In this document: piece after piece, positions 1 to 8,074 of the stretch
Layout: every line of letters begins with the position of its first letter
Position numbering within the stretch: position 1 is the stretch's first letter
Source of the DNA: Prolixibacteraceae bacterium
Lineage (GTDB): Bacteria; Bacteroidota; Bacteroidia; Bacteroidales; Prolixibacteraceae
Reading direction: 5' to 3'
Length of the DNA: 14,089 nucleotides
NCBI GenBank assembly: GCA_016788685.1
Contig: JAEUSS010000518.1
Coordinates: 1 to 14,089, forward strand
Translations under genes and position numbers: made by a program
The notes under the pieces: model-generated
Database searches by the model: none
The model's input: only the letters and a program-made list of their open reading frames with translations
Told to the model about the DNA's origin: nothing

Positions 1-35
1 AAATACTCCGGGTAAAACATGTCGTTGAAATACAA

Positions 36-788
36 CTAAATCCGGTTATACAACAGCCGGTTAAGCAACTCTTCTTTAAACTTGGGCGAAACCGGAAGTT
101 GTGTTTTGTCATTCATTTCAATTATTCCGCCATCACATTTCAGATAGCGGTTCACGTTTTTCAAATTAATAAGGTGAGAGCGATGAATCCTGAAAAACCC
201 GTGGGCGACCAGCAGGTTATCAAAATCGAGTAAAGTACGGCTAACCAGTACCGAAGTCCCGTTGCTGAAGAAAATGCGGGAATAATTCCGCTCACCTTCG
301 CACCTGACAATATCTTTCACCCGCACAATTGTGAATCCGTTCATTTCGGGCAGGGCAATCGTCTGGTCTTCGCCATTTTCCGGCTTCAAAGTCCTTTTCA
401 GTACTTCCACCCTTTCTTTTTCCTGAAGTACAGGTATTTCATTGATCCGGTTTATGGTCGCCCGCACATTCTCGATCAGTACGGGTTTCACAATGTAATC
501 AAATGCCGAATATTTAAATGCCGTGATTGCATAATCGGTGTAAGAGGTTGTAAATACGACTTTAAAATTTACTTTCCTCAACATCTCAAGGAGACTAAAA
601 CCTGAACCATCAGGCATTTCAATATCCAGGAAAACCAGGTCCGGATCTAATTCATTAATCAACTGTAACCCCGAAGCCACTGAATCTGCTTCTCCTAAAA
701 TCTCGATTTCACTAAAGTTTTGCTCAAGAATTCGCCTCAACCCCCTCCTGGACAGTTGGTCATCATCAATTATTACCGTATGATACAT
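36..788 (-). CDS. LytTR-family response regulator
   Basis: This is a cytoplasmic two-component transcription regulator of 250 residues. An N-terminal receiver domain (about residues 2-115) shows the acidic pocket DDD at 8-10, the likely phospho-acceptor D55 in the FLDIEMPDGSG stretch, the Thr pair at 80-81 and the invariant K101 in a KP motif. A linker leads to a LytTR DNA-binding domain (about 145-245) with the typical NYSRIFF and FFRIHRSHLIN stretches. An upstream in-frame ATG at 830 would add 14 residues. I chose the ATG at 788 because the receiver fold begins immediately after it (YHTVIIDDD). The gene is divergent from tsaB, and no histidine kinase is visible in the window. Such kinases are often encoded beside the regulator, so one could lie just to the left of position 1. 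The target genes cannot be inferred. Confidence 0.93.
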   Translation of the reverse strand: MYHTVIIDDDQLSRRGLRRILEQNFSEIEILGEADSVASGLQLINELDPDLVFLDIEMPDGSGFSLLEMLRKVNFKVVFTTSYTDYAITAFKYSAFDYIVKPVLIENVRATINRINEIPVLQEKERVEVLKRTLKPENGEDQTIALPEMNGFTIVRVKDIVRCEGERNYSRIFFSNGTSVLVSRTLLDFDNLLVAHGFFRIHRSHLINLKNVNRYLKCDGGIIEMNDKTQLPVSPKFKEELLNRLLYNRI

Positions 789-920
789 ATAACTTTGTAT
801 TGAATTCTTAAAAGTAACACAAATGATCAAACGAAAAACTGGAAATCAAAAAAAAGATACCGGACTGCCCCTTTCAAAAGATTTCTTTACCTATAACACA
901 GATTTAATTGTTTATATGCA

Positions 921-928
921 TAATTTTG
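921..928 (+). promoter_or_regulatory. Putative -7 promoter element for tsaB
   Basis: TAATTTTG matches the Bacteroidota -7 consensus TAnnTTTG exactly and lies 19 bases before the tsaB ATG, which would give a very short leader. No convincing TTTG-type -33 element sits at the expected distance; only a T-rich stretch is present near 882-889. This is a motif match without experimental support. Confidence 0.5.
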
Positions 929-947
929 CCTCCAAAATTTCATTCCA

Positions 948-1658
948 ATGGCCCCAATCCTTATCATCGAAACCTCTACGGAGGTATGCAGTGTTGCCCT
1001 GATCAATGAAGGAAAACTGATTGATCTGACCGAGTCCCGGGAGGGGCAAAATCATGCCCGGCTCGTGACCGTTTTCACCCAAGATTTGCTATCCAGAAAC
1101 AATATAAAACCAGCAGAACTGGCTGCAGTGGCCATCAGCAGAGGGCCCGGATCATATACCGGACTGCGGATCGGGGTGTCGGCGGCCAAAGGAATCTGCT
1201 ATGCAGCGCGCATTCCGCTTATTGCCGTGGGAACCCTCGAAGCTATGACCAAACACATTGCTCTGAACCGGGACCAACTCAACATTCCGGAAGCAAAACA
1301 GACGTTGTTCTGCCCTATGATCGATGCGCGGCGGATGGAAGTATATTCGATGCTTTTGGATGAAAACGGGGAAGTTATAAAACCGATTACAGCTGAGATA
1401 ATTGACGAATCATTTCTGGCTGATGAACTAACCGAAAACCAGGTTGTTTTCTTTGGAAACGGTTCTGAGAAATGCAAAAAGGTCATTACCTCGCCTAACG
1501 CTGTATTTGTCAGCAACATCAATGCTTCCGCACAGCACATGTGCGAGTTGGTTTGGCAGGCATACAGCAACAAACAATTCGAAGATGTCGCATATTTCGA
1601 ACCCTATTACCTGAAAGATTTTGTGGCTACGGTTTCGAAGAAGAACATGCTGGGGTAA
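948..1658 (+). CDS. tsaB: tRNA t6A biosynthesis protein TsaB
   Basis: TsaB is a non-catalytic, ASKHA-fold partner of TsaD in the cytoplasmic complex that puts the threonylcarbamoyl group on A37 of ANN-decoding tRNAs. The 236-residue length is normal for the family. Diagnostic segments are the N-terminal ILIIETSTEVCSVAL strand-loop (4-18), the QNHARL motif (34-39), the highly conserved SRGPGSYTGLRIG loop (64-76) and the MIDARRMEVY segment in the second half. The ATG at 948 is the natural start because the first beta strand follows it directly. The partners TsaC, TsaD and TsaE are not in the window, which is common since these genes are usually scattered. The gene heads a plus-strand run that continues with the DUF3108 gene after 135 bases. 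Confidence 0.96.
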   Translation: MAPILIIETSTEVCSVALINEGKLIDLTESREGQNHARLVTVFTQDLLSRNNIKPAELAAVAISRGPGSYTGLRIGVSAAKGICYAARIPLIAVGTLEAMTKHIALNRDQLNIPEAKQTLFCPMIDARRMEVYSMLLDENGEVIKPITAEIIDESFLADELTENQVVFFGNGSEKCKKVITSPNAVFVSNINASAQHMCELVWQAYSNKQFEDVAYFEPYYLKDFVATVSKKNMLG

Positions 1659-1793
1659 AATACATTTCAATTCTGGAATAATTTTTGGGATATGATATAA
1701 CAATGCTGAAAATAATGTTCTTACAGGAATCTTCACTGCAAAACATCCGTCAGAACAAAATAAAAATCAGCCAATTAACAAAACTATATTCTC

Positions 1794-2534
1794 ATGAGAT
1801 TATCTTTAATCTGTTGCCTGTTGCTAACATTTTTCCTGCGCCTGAATGCAGAACCTCTTGAAGAAATGGAATACATTCTCCGGTTCGGGTTTATTAAAGG
1901 CGGAAAAGCAACCCTGGTTGCTGAGAAGGAAAAGATAAACAGGAGACAAACCATTCATTACCATATGAGAGGCCGGACAACCGGACTGGTGGACAAAATC
2001 TATGAAGTAAACGATGTTTACGAAAGCTGGGTAGATCCGGAAACCTACCTCCCGGTTAAATCGGTCCGTAACGTAAAAGAACAGAAATACCGCTTTTACG
2101 ATGAAGTTACTTACGACCATGAAAACGATTCACTTTTTAGCCTGAAAGTGGGCGCAAAAAAAGTTCCTCCTAAAGTAAACGACTTAATCAGTGTATTCTT
2201 TTATATCCGGCAGAACCAGTACTTCGAAGATCTGCTTGCCGGGAAAAGCATCCAGATACCTGTTTTTCACGGTGACGACCTGTTTCATATGGAGCTGAGG
2301 TATATTGGCATTGAAACCATTGACACCAAAATCGGACGGAAACAATGCTACGTGGTATCCCCCAAAGTTCCGAAGGGTAAACTATTCAAAACATCTGACG
2401 ATCTGAAAATTTACATCACCAAAGATGCCAACCGGCTTCCTATTTACGCCGAATTCCATTTGGTATTGGGTGCTCTCAAATGCGAACTGGAATCCTATAA
2501 AATTAACGGGGTGAACCAACTGGTTAAAGAATAG
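1794..2534 (+). CDS. Secreted DUF3108-domain protein
   Basis: This is a 246-residue protein of unknown function. Residues 1-19 form a signal peptide: a short basic start (MRL), a hydrophobic core LICCLLLTFFL, and a probable signal peptidase I site after LNA. The cysteines at 7-8 sit too early in the hydrophobic core to make a lipobox. The mature part resembles the DUF3108 family, with an opening beta-rich stretch (YILRFGFIKGGKATL), a central region that reads like part of a barrel or lipocalin-like sheet, and a C-terminal segment (LKIYITKDANRLPIYAEF) typical of the family. It probably lies in the periplasm or at the outer membrane. It sits between tsaB and efp with its own long flanking gaps, so it need not be co-transcribed with either. 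The family assignment is from recognition of these segments, not from a search. Confidence 0.8.
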   Translation: MRLSLICCLLLTFFLRLNAEPLEEMEYILRFGFIKGGKATLVAEKEKINRRQTIHYHMRGRTTGLVDKIYEVNDVYESWVDPETYLPVKSVRNVKEQKYRFYDEVTYDHENDSLFSLKVGAKKVPPKVNDLISVFFYIRQNQYFEDLLAGKSIQIPVFHGDDLFHMELRYIGIETIDTKIGRKQCYVVSPKVPKGKLFKTSDDLKIYITKDANRLPIYAEFHLVLGALKCELESYKINGVNQLVKE

Positions 2535-2723
2535 AACACAGCCTCCAAATCAGAATAAACCTCGAATTGATCTTTGCTACGATTGCAAAAAACAGGCCGG
2601 ATTAACGAACTGAGCGTTATAAAAAAAGCAAAACACTCAATTAATCAACCAATTAATATCACACTTTTGAGTCGCAACAACTGAAAAAATCGGGATAAAA
2701 ATTCGGTATCAACAATATTTATT

Positions 2724-2731
2724 TATTTTTG
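2724..2731 (+). promoter_or_regulatory. Putative -7 promoter element for efp
   Basis: TATTTTTG matches TAnnTTTG exactly, 32 bases before the efp start codon, within a very A/T-rich 229-base gap. TTCG at 2702-2705 is a weak candidate for the -33 element, 18 bases upstream. A separate promoter for efp fits the long gap after the DUF3108 gene. The rest of that gap holds no gene or clear hairpin that I can support. Confidence 0.5.
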
Positions 2732-2763
2732 CAACCGATTTGAAAATATTCTAAACATTTTAT

Positions 2764-3336
2764 ATGGCAATTACTACTGCAGATATTAAAAACGGATTAA
2801 CCATTGAATTCAACGAGCAGTTGTTTCAGATTGTATCGTTCCAGCACGTTAAGCCAGGGAAAGGCCCGGCTTTCGTCAGGACTAAACTCAAGAACCTTAA
2901 AACTGGAAGAACCATTGAAAATACTTTCAGTGCAGGAGTAAGAATTGACGTAGTAAGAGTTGAGCGTCGTCCTTACCAGTTCCTTTATCAGGATGAAGCT
3001 GGTTTTAATTTCATGCATGTTGAATCTTTCGAACAAATTTCGATAGCCGCAGAATTGATCGAAAATTCGGACTTGATGAAAGAAGGACAGATCGTTGAAA
3101 TCAACGTTCACGCTGAGACCGAAACCCCGCTGACTGTTGAGTTGCCTCCTTTTGTCGAAATGGTGATCACTTCGACCATCGCCGGAGAAAAAGGGAATAC
3201 CGCAAGTTCGAATGCACTGAAGCCCGCAACAATTGAAACAGGAGCCGAAATCATGGTCCCTATGTTTATCAACGAAGGAGACATTATTAAGATCGACACC
3301 CGCGACCGTTCATATTACGAACGGGTAAAGAAATAA
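2764..3336 (+). CDS. efp: Translation elongation factor P
   Basis: EF-P binds between the P and E sites of the ribosome and speeds peptide-bond formation at consecutive prolines. The product has 190 residues, the normal length, and should fold into the KOW-like N-terminal domain followed by two OB-type domains. The tip loop of domain I reads HVKPGKGPAF, placing a lysine (K33) where other EF-Ps carry the post-translationally modified residue. No modification enzyme (EpmA/B, EarP or YmfI type) is encoded nearby. The C-terminus contains the conserved GDIIKIDTR segment. The gene appears to be monocistronic: it has a promoter-like site close upstream and a strong intrinsic terminator 22 bases after the stop. 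Confidence 0.97.
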   Translation: MAITTADIKNGLTIEFNEQLFQIVSFQHVKPGKGPAFVRTKLKNLKTGRTIENTFSAGVRIDVVRVERRPYQFLYQDEAGFNFMHVESFEQISIAAELIENSDLMKEGQIVEINVHAETETPLTVELPPFVEMVITSTIAGEKGNTASSNALKPATIETGAEIMVPMFINEGDIIKIDTRDRSYYERVKK

Positions 3337-3358
3337 TTTGAATTCAATTCAATTCCGG

Positions 3359-3383
3359 AGGCCTGCCATGCAGGCCTTTTTTT
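3359..3383 (+). terminator. Intrinsic terminator of efp
   Basis: A perfect 8-base-pair GC-rich stem (AGGCCTGC / GCAGGCCT) closes a 3-base CAT loop and runs straight into seven T residues (3377-3383). This is a textbook rho-independent terminator for efp. In the opposite direction the hairpin is preceded by A residues and not followed by a T run, so it is not an obvious terminator for the convergent ligase gene. Confidence 0.92.
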
Positions 3384-3399
3384 ATTCCCGGTTTCCGGA

Positions 3400-4845
3400 T
3401 CAAACGTTTCCCCGGCAAACCTTTCGGGTATGAATATCTGCAGCCACAATGATGGCCGTGAACCCCCAAAATGGCAACGAAAGTTTGTCTGTATCCAGAA
3501 AATTATTCAGAATGCCATGCACATAATACGTAACCAATCCGAGCAATGCACACAGAACAATGGTTTTCAATCGCTTATCTTCCGTTCTGGAATAAGTCCG
3601 GACTGCCGTATAAACAACTATACCAATCAGAGCCAGAAAGGTAACCAGCCCCATAAATCCGGATTCGGCCATCGGCCCGAGGTATTCGCTGTGTGCGTTT
3701 CCGCCGTCGGCCGAGTTGGTGCTTATGATCGTACGGTCAGCGGTTAACTGGTACGGAGCATAATTAAACATGTACGTTCCGGGGCCCCAACCCAGCAAAG
3801 GCTTATCTTCGAACATCCGGATGGCACAACTCCAACGGTTAAGCCGCTCAAGATTAGACGCATCCGACGAAATATTAGAAATCGACGAAATATGCTCAGC
3901 CAGATTCGATGACGATTCGGTGTTGTTTCGTTCCAGGTACATCAGTATCTGATTCTGAAAAACCAAGAGCAGCGAGATCAAAATCAGGAAAGTAAAAAAA
4001 AGCGGTTTAAACCTGATCTTCATTCGAATAACCAGCCAGACACCCATAGCGGCAACCACGCTCACCCAGGCAGCCCGGGCGTACGAAAGGATCAGTCCCA
4101 TGAGTAACAGTCCCAAAACAATCCAGCTCAGCTTCCTTATCCCCGACGAGTATATTCCAGAAAATGAAAACCCGAACAAAAAAGGCAGATACATAGCAAT
4201 CACCGCGCCATAGGCGGTATGATCGTTGTAAAAAGGACTGACCACAAAATGAGCCGCCTGCTTGTTCCACAACCCATACCCGTAAAGCCTCCAGGTGGAA
4301 TAAAAAATAACAATCAGCAGAGCAACGGTATAAAGCCAGATGTATTTTCCGACATTTTTACCCGACTCGAAAAGTTTAACAGCCAGAAGGTAAAAGCCAA
4401 CAACAAACCAGATTCGCGAAAGCAAAAACTTTAACGAAACAACCGGCAGCGTGCTGGTAAGGGTGGTCAGCAGGAGCCAGAATAATCCGACCCCGATAGC
4501 CAGCGAAACCGGATGGGTCAGAATCTCCCGGTCAAATTTTCCGGAAGCAAACCATTTCAGGATAAAAATGAGCAAAACGCCAAAAAGCAAGGGTTCGGTA
4601 GGCAAAAACATGTTAAATGCCAAGCCGGATGTGATCTCGGAAAGAGGCAGTGAAAGCGGGGTGAAAAAAACAACCAGGTACAAAAGCTTATCAAAAGCAA
4701 ACGCGGCAAGTAACACCACTCCCAATACCAACGGCAGGACATTGATAACCATCGAATGCTTTTTTAAAAGAAAAAAGGCATTCAGCAAAATAAACAACAC
4801 CGTAATCAGGTAAAAGAGAACAATTTTTATCCTGGCTGAATACAC
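3400..4845 (-). CDS. O-antigen ligase/polymerase-family membrane protein (Wzy_C)
   Basis: This is a polytopic inner-membrane protein of 481 residues, with about ten or more hydrophobic segments and a large hydrophilic loop at about 300-395 that is probably periplasmic. It fits the WaaL/Wzy superfamily, whose members join or polymerise undecaprenyl-linked glycans. Supporting segments are SYARAAW (254-260), the loop stretch LNRWSCAIRMFEDKPLLGWGPG (335-356, shown here only by its ends and key R/W/P/G residues) and AHSEYLGPMAESGFMG (384-399), whose histidine (H385) matches the ligase signature. It begins with GTG at 4845, three bases after the stop of the Wzz-like gene, so the two are probably translationally coupled. 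Sequence alone does not tell whether it ligates O-antigen to lipid A-core or polymerises a capsule or exopolysaccharide. No glycosyltransferases lie nearby. Confidence 0.85.
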   Translation of the reverse strand: MYSARIKIVLFYLITVLFILLNAFFLLKKHSMVINVLPLVLGVVLLAAFAFDKLLYLVVFFTPLSLPLSEITSGLAFNMFLPTEPLLFGVLLIFILKWFASGKFDREILTHPVSLAIGVGLFWLLLTTLTSTLPVVSLKFLLSRIWFVVGFYLLAVKLFESGKNVGKYIWLYTVALLIVIFYSTWRLYGYGLWNKQAAHFVVSPFYNDHTAYGAVIAMYLPFLFGFSFSGIYSSGIRKLSWIVLGLLLMGLILSYARAAWVSVVAAMGVWLVIRMKIRFKPLFFTFLILISLLLVFQNQILMYLERNNTESSSNLAEHISSISNISSDASNLERLNRWSCAIRMFEDKPLLGWGPGTYMFNYAPYQLTADRTIISTNSADGGNAHSEYLGPMAESGFMGLVTFLALIGIVVYTAVRTYSRTEDKRLKTIVLCALLGLVTYYVHGILNNFLDTDKLSLPFWGFTAIIVAADIHTRKVCRGNV

Positions 4846-4848
4846 CGG

Positions 4849-5802
4849 TTATGTAGTTTTGGGATTTTCGAGAAGCAAAATGACCAAGGAAGCAACAAAC
4901 AGTGCCGAGAAGACGGAGAGCAGCACAATCAGCCATCTGACAGGGTACGACTTTTTATCAGCCGGAACCGGATCCTGCACCCGCTGCCCGTAAATGATTT
5001 TTTTCTGCGCGTTGCTCAGAGACGCATCATACAACCTTTTAACCGAATCTCTCTGGTTGTACAGATGTTTTAACTGATTCTGCAAAAAATCAAAATCGCC
5101 TCCTTTTTCAGAAAGATTCTGCATCCACTGTTGAAGCTCTTTTCCGCCGGCAGTATTCTTTTTTTGTTCACTCAACACCTTAACCATCCCCCTGGTTATT
5201 TCTTTCGCCTGCGACTCATAATCAAGAATCTGGTAGCTTTTTCGAAGATCATTCACTATCAGACTGACCGAATCTATTTCGCTGTTAATTCTACCCAGAT
5301 CCTTTTTTGCGATTGTAACCAATTCGAGATACTTGATGCTGTGCATCGACCGTACTTTCTGGTCATAAAATGAAATGATCGAATCGCACATGGCACATGC
5401 CCGTTCCGGATCGGTATCCAGAACCTGAATTTCAACAGTCTCGTATTCGGTCTTTCTGAACTTGACATTATCATTGAACTCCGCCAACATGTAGGTCAGG
5501 TACCGCGGCTCGTCCTTACTGATCTGATACACTTCGCTCAGGTTAAAAGCATCAATCACACGCAGCTTAATATCCTGCGAATTAATAACTTCGAGCAGTT
5601 GTTCGCTTTTCGACTCATCACTGAACCGGTAAACATTGTTACTCGGATAAATGCGGGCAGTTGATTTAAACTTTGGTTTGATGAAGATGGAAGATGAAAA
5701 GAATGCTGAAATGATAACGGCCAGTATACCAACAATAATCAAATGTTTCTTCCATTTCCAAAGTATTTCCAAAAGATTCTGATTATCGAAAAAATTTGTC
5801 AT
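4849..5802 (-). CDS. Wzz-like polysaccharide chain-length determinant
   Basis: This 317-residue inner-membrane protein has the polysaccharide co-polymerase layout. There is a short cytoplasmic N-terminus, a first membrane segment at about 21-41, a long periplasmic region with helical, coiled-coil-like character (about 42-286), a second membrane segment at about 290-311 and a very short tail. The IKPKFKSTARIYPSN stretch after the first membrane helix is typical of the Wzz domain. There is no C-terminal tyrosine-kinase domain, so it resembles Wzz rather than full-length Wzc-type proteins. Wzz proteins set the length distribution of glycans made by Wzy polymerases, which fits the ligase/polymerase gene directly downstream. 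It starts 66 bases after tyrS with no terminator between them, so read-through from tyrS is possible. Confidence 0.88.
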   Translation of the reverse strand: MTNFFDNQNLLEILWKWKKHLIIVGILAVIISAFFSSSIFIKPKFKSTARIYPSNNVYRFSDESKSEQLLEVINSQDIKLRVIDAFNLSEVYQISKDEPRYLTYMLAEFNDNVKFRKTEYETVEIQVLDTDPERACAMCDSIISFYDQKVRSMHSIKYLELVTIAKKDLGRINSEIDSVSLIVNDLRKSYQILDYESQAKEITRGMVKVLSEQKKNTAGGKELQQWMQNLSEKGGDFDFLQNQLKHLYNQRDSVKRLYDASLSNAQKKIIYGQRVQDPVPADKKSYPVRWLIVLLSVFSALFVASLVILLLENPKTT

Positions 5803-5868
5803 AGAAAGATGCTTTGGTCCTTGACTTAACGAAACATTTGATTATTTAGTATTTTGTAAACCAGATGT

Positions 5869-7161
5869 TTACTCTGCGATTAAAAGAAAATAATTTTTCT
5901 TCCCTTTCTGGACAAGAATATATTTGCCCCCGATCAGAAAACCTGCATTAACCATCAACTCCGGATCAGAAACCTTTTCTTTGTTAATGCTCAATCCGTT
6001 GCCCTGAATTGCCCGGCGGAGTTCTCCCTTCGAGGGAAATATCTCGGTCTTTTCGGCCAACAGGTCAACTACTTTAATACCGTTCTCAAGTTCTTGTGCC
6101 GGAATTTTAAATTGCGGAACGCCCTCAAAAACAGAAAGGAAGGTTTCCTCATCCAGCTTATTAAGCAGCTCTGCAGTTCCCTGTCCGAAAAGTATCTGCG
6201 ATGCTTCAACGGCCAATTCATAATCCTCGCGCGAATGCACCATCACGGTAACTTCTTCGGCCAATCGTTTCTGCAACAGGCGCAGGTGCGGAGCCTCAGC
6301 GTGTTTCTCAACCAGCCCGGCTACTTCTCCCCGCGAAAGCAGCGTAAAAATTTTGATGTATTTCTCGGCATCTTCATCCGAAGTATTCAGCCAGAATTGG
6401 TAGAATTTGTATGGTGAAGTCAGTTTGGGGTCAAGCCACACATTACCCGATTCGGTTTTTCCGAATTTGGTTCCATCGGCTTTTTTAATCAGCGGACAAG
6501 TCAGCGCAAAAGCTTCGCCCCCTGTTTTGCGGCGGATCAGTTCGGTTCCGGTAGTAATGTTTCCCCACTGATCAGAGCCACCCATCTGCAATTTCGCATT
6601 TTTAGTCTGATAAAGGTGCAGGAAATCGGTTCCCTGAACCAACTGGTAAGTAAACTCGGTAAACGACATTCCGACACCACTGTCCGAACTCAGGCGCTTC
6701 TTTACCGAATCTTTAGACATCATGTAATTTACGGTGATGTGCTTGCCAATATCGCGGATGAAATTCAGGAAACTGAAGTCTTTCATCCAGTCGTAATTAT
6801 TTACCATTTCGGCGGCATTGGCCGCATCCGATTCAAAATCGAGAAATTTAGACAACTGCTTTTTGATGCACTCCTGGTTATGGCGTAAAGTTGATTCGTC
6901 GAGCAAATTACGCTCCTGTGATTTTCCTGACGGGTCGCCGATCATTCCGGTAGCACCACCAACAAGAGCAATGGGTTTGTGTCCGGCAATCTGAAAATGT
7001 TTCAGCATCATCACACTCACCAAATGCCCGATATGCAGTGAATCGGCAGTCGGGTCGATACCCACATATGCTGCGGTTAATTCTTTATCAAGTTGTTCTT
7101 TTGTTCCGGGCATAATATCGTGAATCATGCCTCTCCATTGTAACTCATCAACAAAATTCAT
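5869..7161 (-). CDS. tyrS: Tyrosyl-tRNA synthetase
   Basis: This class I aminoacyl-tRNA synthetase charges tRNA-Tyr in the cytoplasm. The protein has 430 residues, the usual bacterial size. The catalytic Rossmann domain carries the HIGH motif as HIGHL (43-47) after [11 protein letters not shown], the substrate-pocket segment GGSDQWGN (194-201) and the KMSKS-equivalent KFGKT (232-236), a normal variant for TyrRS. A C-terminal S4-type RNA-binding domain (about 360-430) includes the SKGELRRAI segment. The ATG at 7161 matches the expected N-terminus ([15 protein letters not shown]). It lies 216 bases downstream of cvpA and has a promoter-like site in that gap, so it is probably transcribed on its own or together with the polysaccharide pair downstream. 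Confidence 0.97.
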   Translation of the reverse strand: MNFVDELQWRGMIHDIMPGTKEQLDKELTAAYVGIDPTADSLHIGHLVSVMMLKHFQIAGHKPIALVGGATGMIGDPSGKSQERNLLDESTLRHNQECIKKQLSKFLDFESDAANAAEMVNNYDWMKDFSFLNFIRDIGKHITVNYMMSKDSVKKRLSSDSGVGMSFTEFTYQLVQGTDFLHLYQTKNAKLQMGGSDQWGNITTGTELIRRKTGGEAFALTCPLIKKADGTKFGKTESGNVWLDPKLTSPYKFYQFWLNTSDEDAEKYIKIFTLLSRGEVAGLVEKHAEAPHLRLLQKRLAEEVTVMVHSREDYELAVEASQILFGQGTAELLNKLDEETFLSVFEGVPQFKIPAQELENGIKVVDLLAEKTEIFPSKGELRRAIQGNGLSINKEKVSDPELMVNAGFLIGGKYILVQKGKKNYFLLIAE

Positions 7162-7197
7162 GGCAAATATTTTTCAGTTTCTTTTAAGTTGTTGATT

Positions 7198-7217
7198 TTC
7201 CGGATCAGATTCCGGAA
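7198..7217 (-). repeat. Perfect inverted repeat in the tyrS leader
   Basis: TTCCGGA and TCCGGAA form a perfect 7-base-pair stem around a 6-base loop, 36 bases upstream of the tyrS start on the transcribed side. No T run follows on the minus strand, so it is not an intrinsic terminator for cvpA. A third copy of the core (CCGGA on the minus strand, 7230-7234) could pair with the middle arm instead. CCGG-containing words are frequent in this window, so chance is a real alternative. Confidence 0.45.
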
Positions 7218-7261
7218 GAAAACAAAACCTCCGGCAATCAGCCAATCCGTTAAAATCCGCC

Positions 7262-7289
7262 CAAAGATACAAAATCAAAGGCGTAACAA
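7262..7289 (-). promoter_or_regulatory. Putative tyrS promoter
   Basis: On the minus strand, TATCTTTG (7262-7269) matches TAnnTTTG exactly, and a TTG (7287-7289) lies 17 bases upstream as a possible -33 element. Transcription from here would give a tyrS leader of roughly 95 bases that includes the inverted repeat at 7198-7217. The call rests on a motif match only. Confidence 0.5.
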
Positions 7290-7377
7290 TGGAACGATCT
7301 CCGGATAATTTAGCCTGCCGGCTTAAACCAAAGGATTCGGGCTTGCGAATAAAATCGCCGTTCTGCAAAAAAAAGAA

Positions 7378-7926
7378 TCAGGCTGTTCTTCGGACCGGTT
7401 TTTTCCCCGTGTTGTTCTCTTCGGGATTATTTCCTCCGCTGAAATCCCAGAATTTGATAAACGGGAACAGGGTTGGAACAAGTTGTTTCATGGGAGTATA
7501 AAACTTTGATTCGGACTTTTGTTTTGACGGCAGGATATGGACGTTTTCGTCAACGCTGTCAAAAAGCAAAAGGAGAATACTCAGGATCACCGCCGTTTTC
7601 AGAATGCCGAAAATAATTCCGGCGAGGCGGTTCAGGAAACCAAAAGCAACTGCGCGAACGGCATTGTCGAGCACCTGACCAAGGACGTGAATCAGGATAA
7701 CAATGGCAATAAACGTTATAATAAAAGCGATGGTCGTCAGGTGTGTGGAATGGTAATCGAATGTCCGGACGATAAATCCGGCGGTCCAGTCTGAAAATTT
7801 GATAGCTCCCCAAATTCCCAGAACCAAAGCTGCCAACGAAGCAATTTCTACAACAAAACCCTTTCGGAATCCTTGTACCGCAGCAATAATCAGGAAAATT
7901 CCGAGTACCAGATCAATATAGTTCAT
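7378..7926 (-). CDS. cvpA: CvpA-family inner-membrane protein
   Basis: This 182-residue protein has four predicted membrane helices at about 5-20, 25-45, 62-85 and 100-122. The RKGF motif follows the first helix, as in CvpA (colicin V production protein) homologues, and the N-terminal MNYIDLVLGIFLIIAAVQG stretch is characteristic. A hydrophilic, basic C-terminal tail of about 50 residues ends in KKPVRRTA. CvpA was named for its requirement in colicin V production in Escherichia coli. Its general role is poorly defined, with proposed links to envelope homeostasis, and nothing here suggests a bacteriocin. It is divergent from the GH3-family gene and upstream of tyrS on the same strand. A T run follows the stop codon, but no clear stem precedes it. 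Confidence 0.88.
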   Translation of the reverse strand: MNYIDLVLGIFLIIAAVQGFRKGFVVEIASLAALVLGIWGAIKFSDWTAGFIVRTFDYHSTHLTTIAFIITFIAIVILIHVLGQVLDNAVRAVAFGFLNRLAGIIFGILKTAVILSILLLLFDSVDENVHILPSKQKSESKFYTPMKQLVPTLFPFIKFWDFSGGNNPEENNTGKKPVRRTA

Positions 7927-8050
7927 AAGGAAATTTAAGTATCGAGTTATTGAAAAGCCGAGGTAAAAATAAGAAAAATAAGTTTTCGGTTACATGCTCA
8001 GTCAGTTGACCATATTTTTTGAACCCAGACTCCCCGCAGGCTCCTCTCTC

Positions 8051-8058
8051 CAAATATA
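8051..8058 (-). promoter_or_regulatory. Putative -7 element directing cvpA
   Basis: Read on the minus strand, this is TATATTTG, an exact TAnnTTTG match pointing toward cvpA. It would give a leader of about 120 bases. I see no good -33 element. A near match (TATTTTTA, plus-strand 7962-7969) lies closer to the cvpA start and is an alternative. Confidence 0.35.
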
Positions 8059-8074
8059 AAGTCAGATTTTTTAA

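Noticed and set aside
1199..1573. 124-codon minus-strand open frame
   Set aside because: It is fully antisense to tsaB, which has clear family motifs through the same stretch.
1703..1861. Short plus-strand open frame (52 codons) crossing the DUF3108 gene start
   Set aside because: It has no recognisable product, no supporting promoter, and runs out of frame into a well-supported signal peptide.
3341..3355. Three tandem AATTC units after efp
   Set aside because: The run is too short and too A/T-rich to be treated as a meaningful repeat, and it does not belong to the terminator stem.
5856..5872. 6-bp inverted repeat GTAAAC/GTTTAC overlapping the tyrS stop codon
   Set aside because: The stem is weak and A/T-rich, and no T run follows on the minus strand, so it is not a credible terminator.
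7365..7377. T-rich run directly after the cvpA stop codon (minus strand)
   Set aside because: No convincing GC-rich stem precedes it, so a rho-independent terminator cannot be supported.
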